A DNA stretch of 6,501 bases from an uncultured Lachnospiraceae bacterium (lineage in GTDB: Bacteria; Bacillota; Clostridia; Lachnospirales; Lachnospiraceae). The notes below the pieces were generated by a model. It was given only the letters and a program-made list of their open reading frames with translations. It ran no database searches and had not been told where the DNA came from. The stretch is from contig CAMQOJ010000252.1 of assembly GCA_947003375.1 (NCBI GenBank), forward strand, positions 1-6,501, in the 5' to 3' direction. Position numbers and translations under genes: made by a program. Of the stretch, positions 6,457 to 6,501 are shown in pieces (position 1 is the stretch's first letter; each line of letters starts with the position of its first letter).

Positions 6457-6501
6457 CTGTCTCTTATACACATCTGACGCTGCCGACGAAGAGACTCGTG
6501 T
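6457..6501. other. Nextera/Tn5 sequencing adapter, not genomic
   Basis: The Tn5 mosaic end CTGTCTCTTATACACATCT occupies 6457-6475. It is followed by GACGCTGCCGACGA (6476-6489), the rest of the reverse-complemented Nextera read-1 adapter. The next eight bases (6490-6497) have the length and position of an i5 index, and GTGT (6498-6501) matches the start of the P5 arm that follows it. Genomic sequence therefore ends at about 6456. Translating the adapter on the - strand gives the familiar false N-termini MCIRDR and MYKRQ, both of which occur here. Confidence 0.97.

Noticed and set aside
6456..6473. MCIRDR as the genuine N-terminus of the rhamnosidase
   Set aside because: These codons are translated from the Tn5 mosaic end; the real protein continues upstream beyond the contig.
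6457..6475. A natural transposon end next to the rhamnosidase
   Set aside because: The mosaic end is followed exactly by the commercial read-1 adapter, index-length bases and P5 start, so it is library-derived.

Overview
The window looks like a GC-rich chromosomal segment of a gut-type Firmicute, most likely Lachnospiraceae or a close Clostridiales relative. This rests on AGGAGG-type ribosome binding sites before every complete gene, a Bce-type peptide-antibiotic sensing and export module, and a neighbouring GH78 alpha-L-rhamnosidase of the kind common in plant-glycan degraders. The genus cannot be fixed from the sequence.

Layout: positions 1-258 are AT-rich and non-coding. They hold four exact-length tandem copies of a 35-bp unit (44-183), each a hairpin, followed by a plausible promoter. 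Next come two tightly coupled + strand genes: an OmpR/PhoB-type response regulator (259-960) and an intramembrane-sensing histidine kinase of the BceS type (963-2033). A 170-bp gap (2034-2203) holds a long T-tract hairpin and a second inverted repeat. It is followed by two more coupled + strand genes: a MacB/BceA-type ABC ATPase (2204-2989) and a ten-helix FtsX/BceB-type permease with a large extracellular domain (2991-4991). A hairpin at 5017-5043 separates them from a convergent gene on the - strand, the C-terminal part of an alpha-L-rhamnosidase (5199-6456).

How the genes should work together: in known Bce modules the permease and ATPase form both the resistance transporter and the actual sensor of cell-wall-targeting peptides. 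The kinase, which has almost no extracellular domain, reads the transporter's state and phosphorylates the regulator, which activates the transporter promoter. The gene order and protein features here fit that scheme. The inducing peptide cannot be predicted.

The last 45 bases (6457-6501) are not genomic. They are the Nextera/Tn5 transposase adapter, followed by what looks like an 8-base index and the first bases of the P5 arm. The contig therefore ends artificially, the rhamnosidase is cut by the assembly edge, and any protein model beginning MCIRDR here is an artefact.

The least explained items are the 35-bp tandem hairpin array upstream of the regulator, the dual-register hairpin between the kinase and transporter genes, and a roughly 118-residue Pro/Gln/Ala-rich insert with an internal repeat inside the rhamnosidase catalytic domain. 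I see no clearly new multi-gene system.
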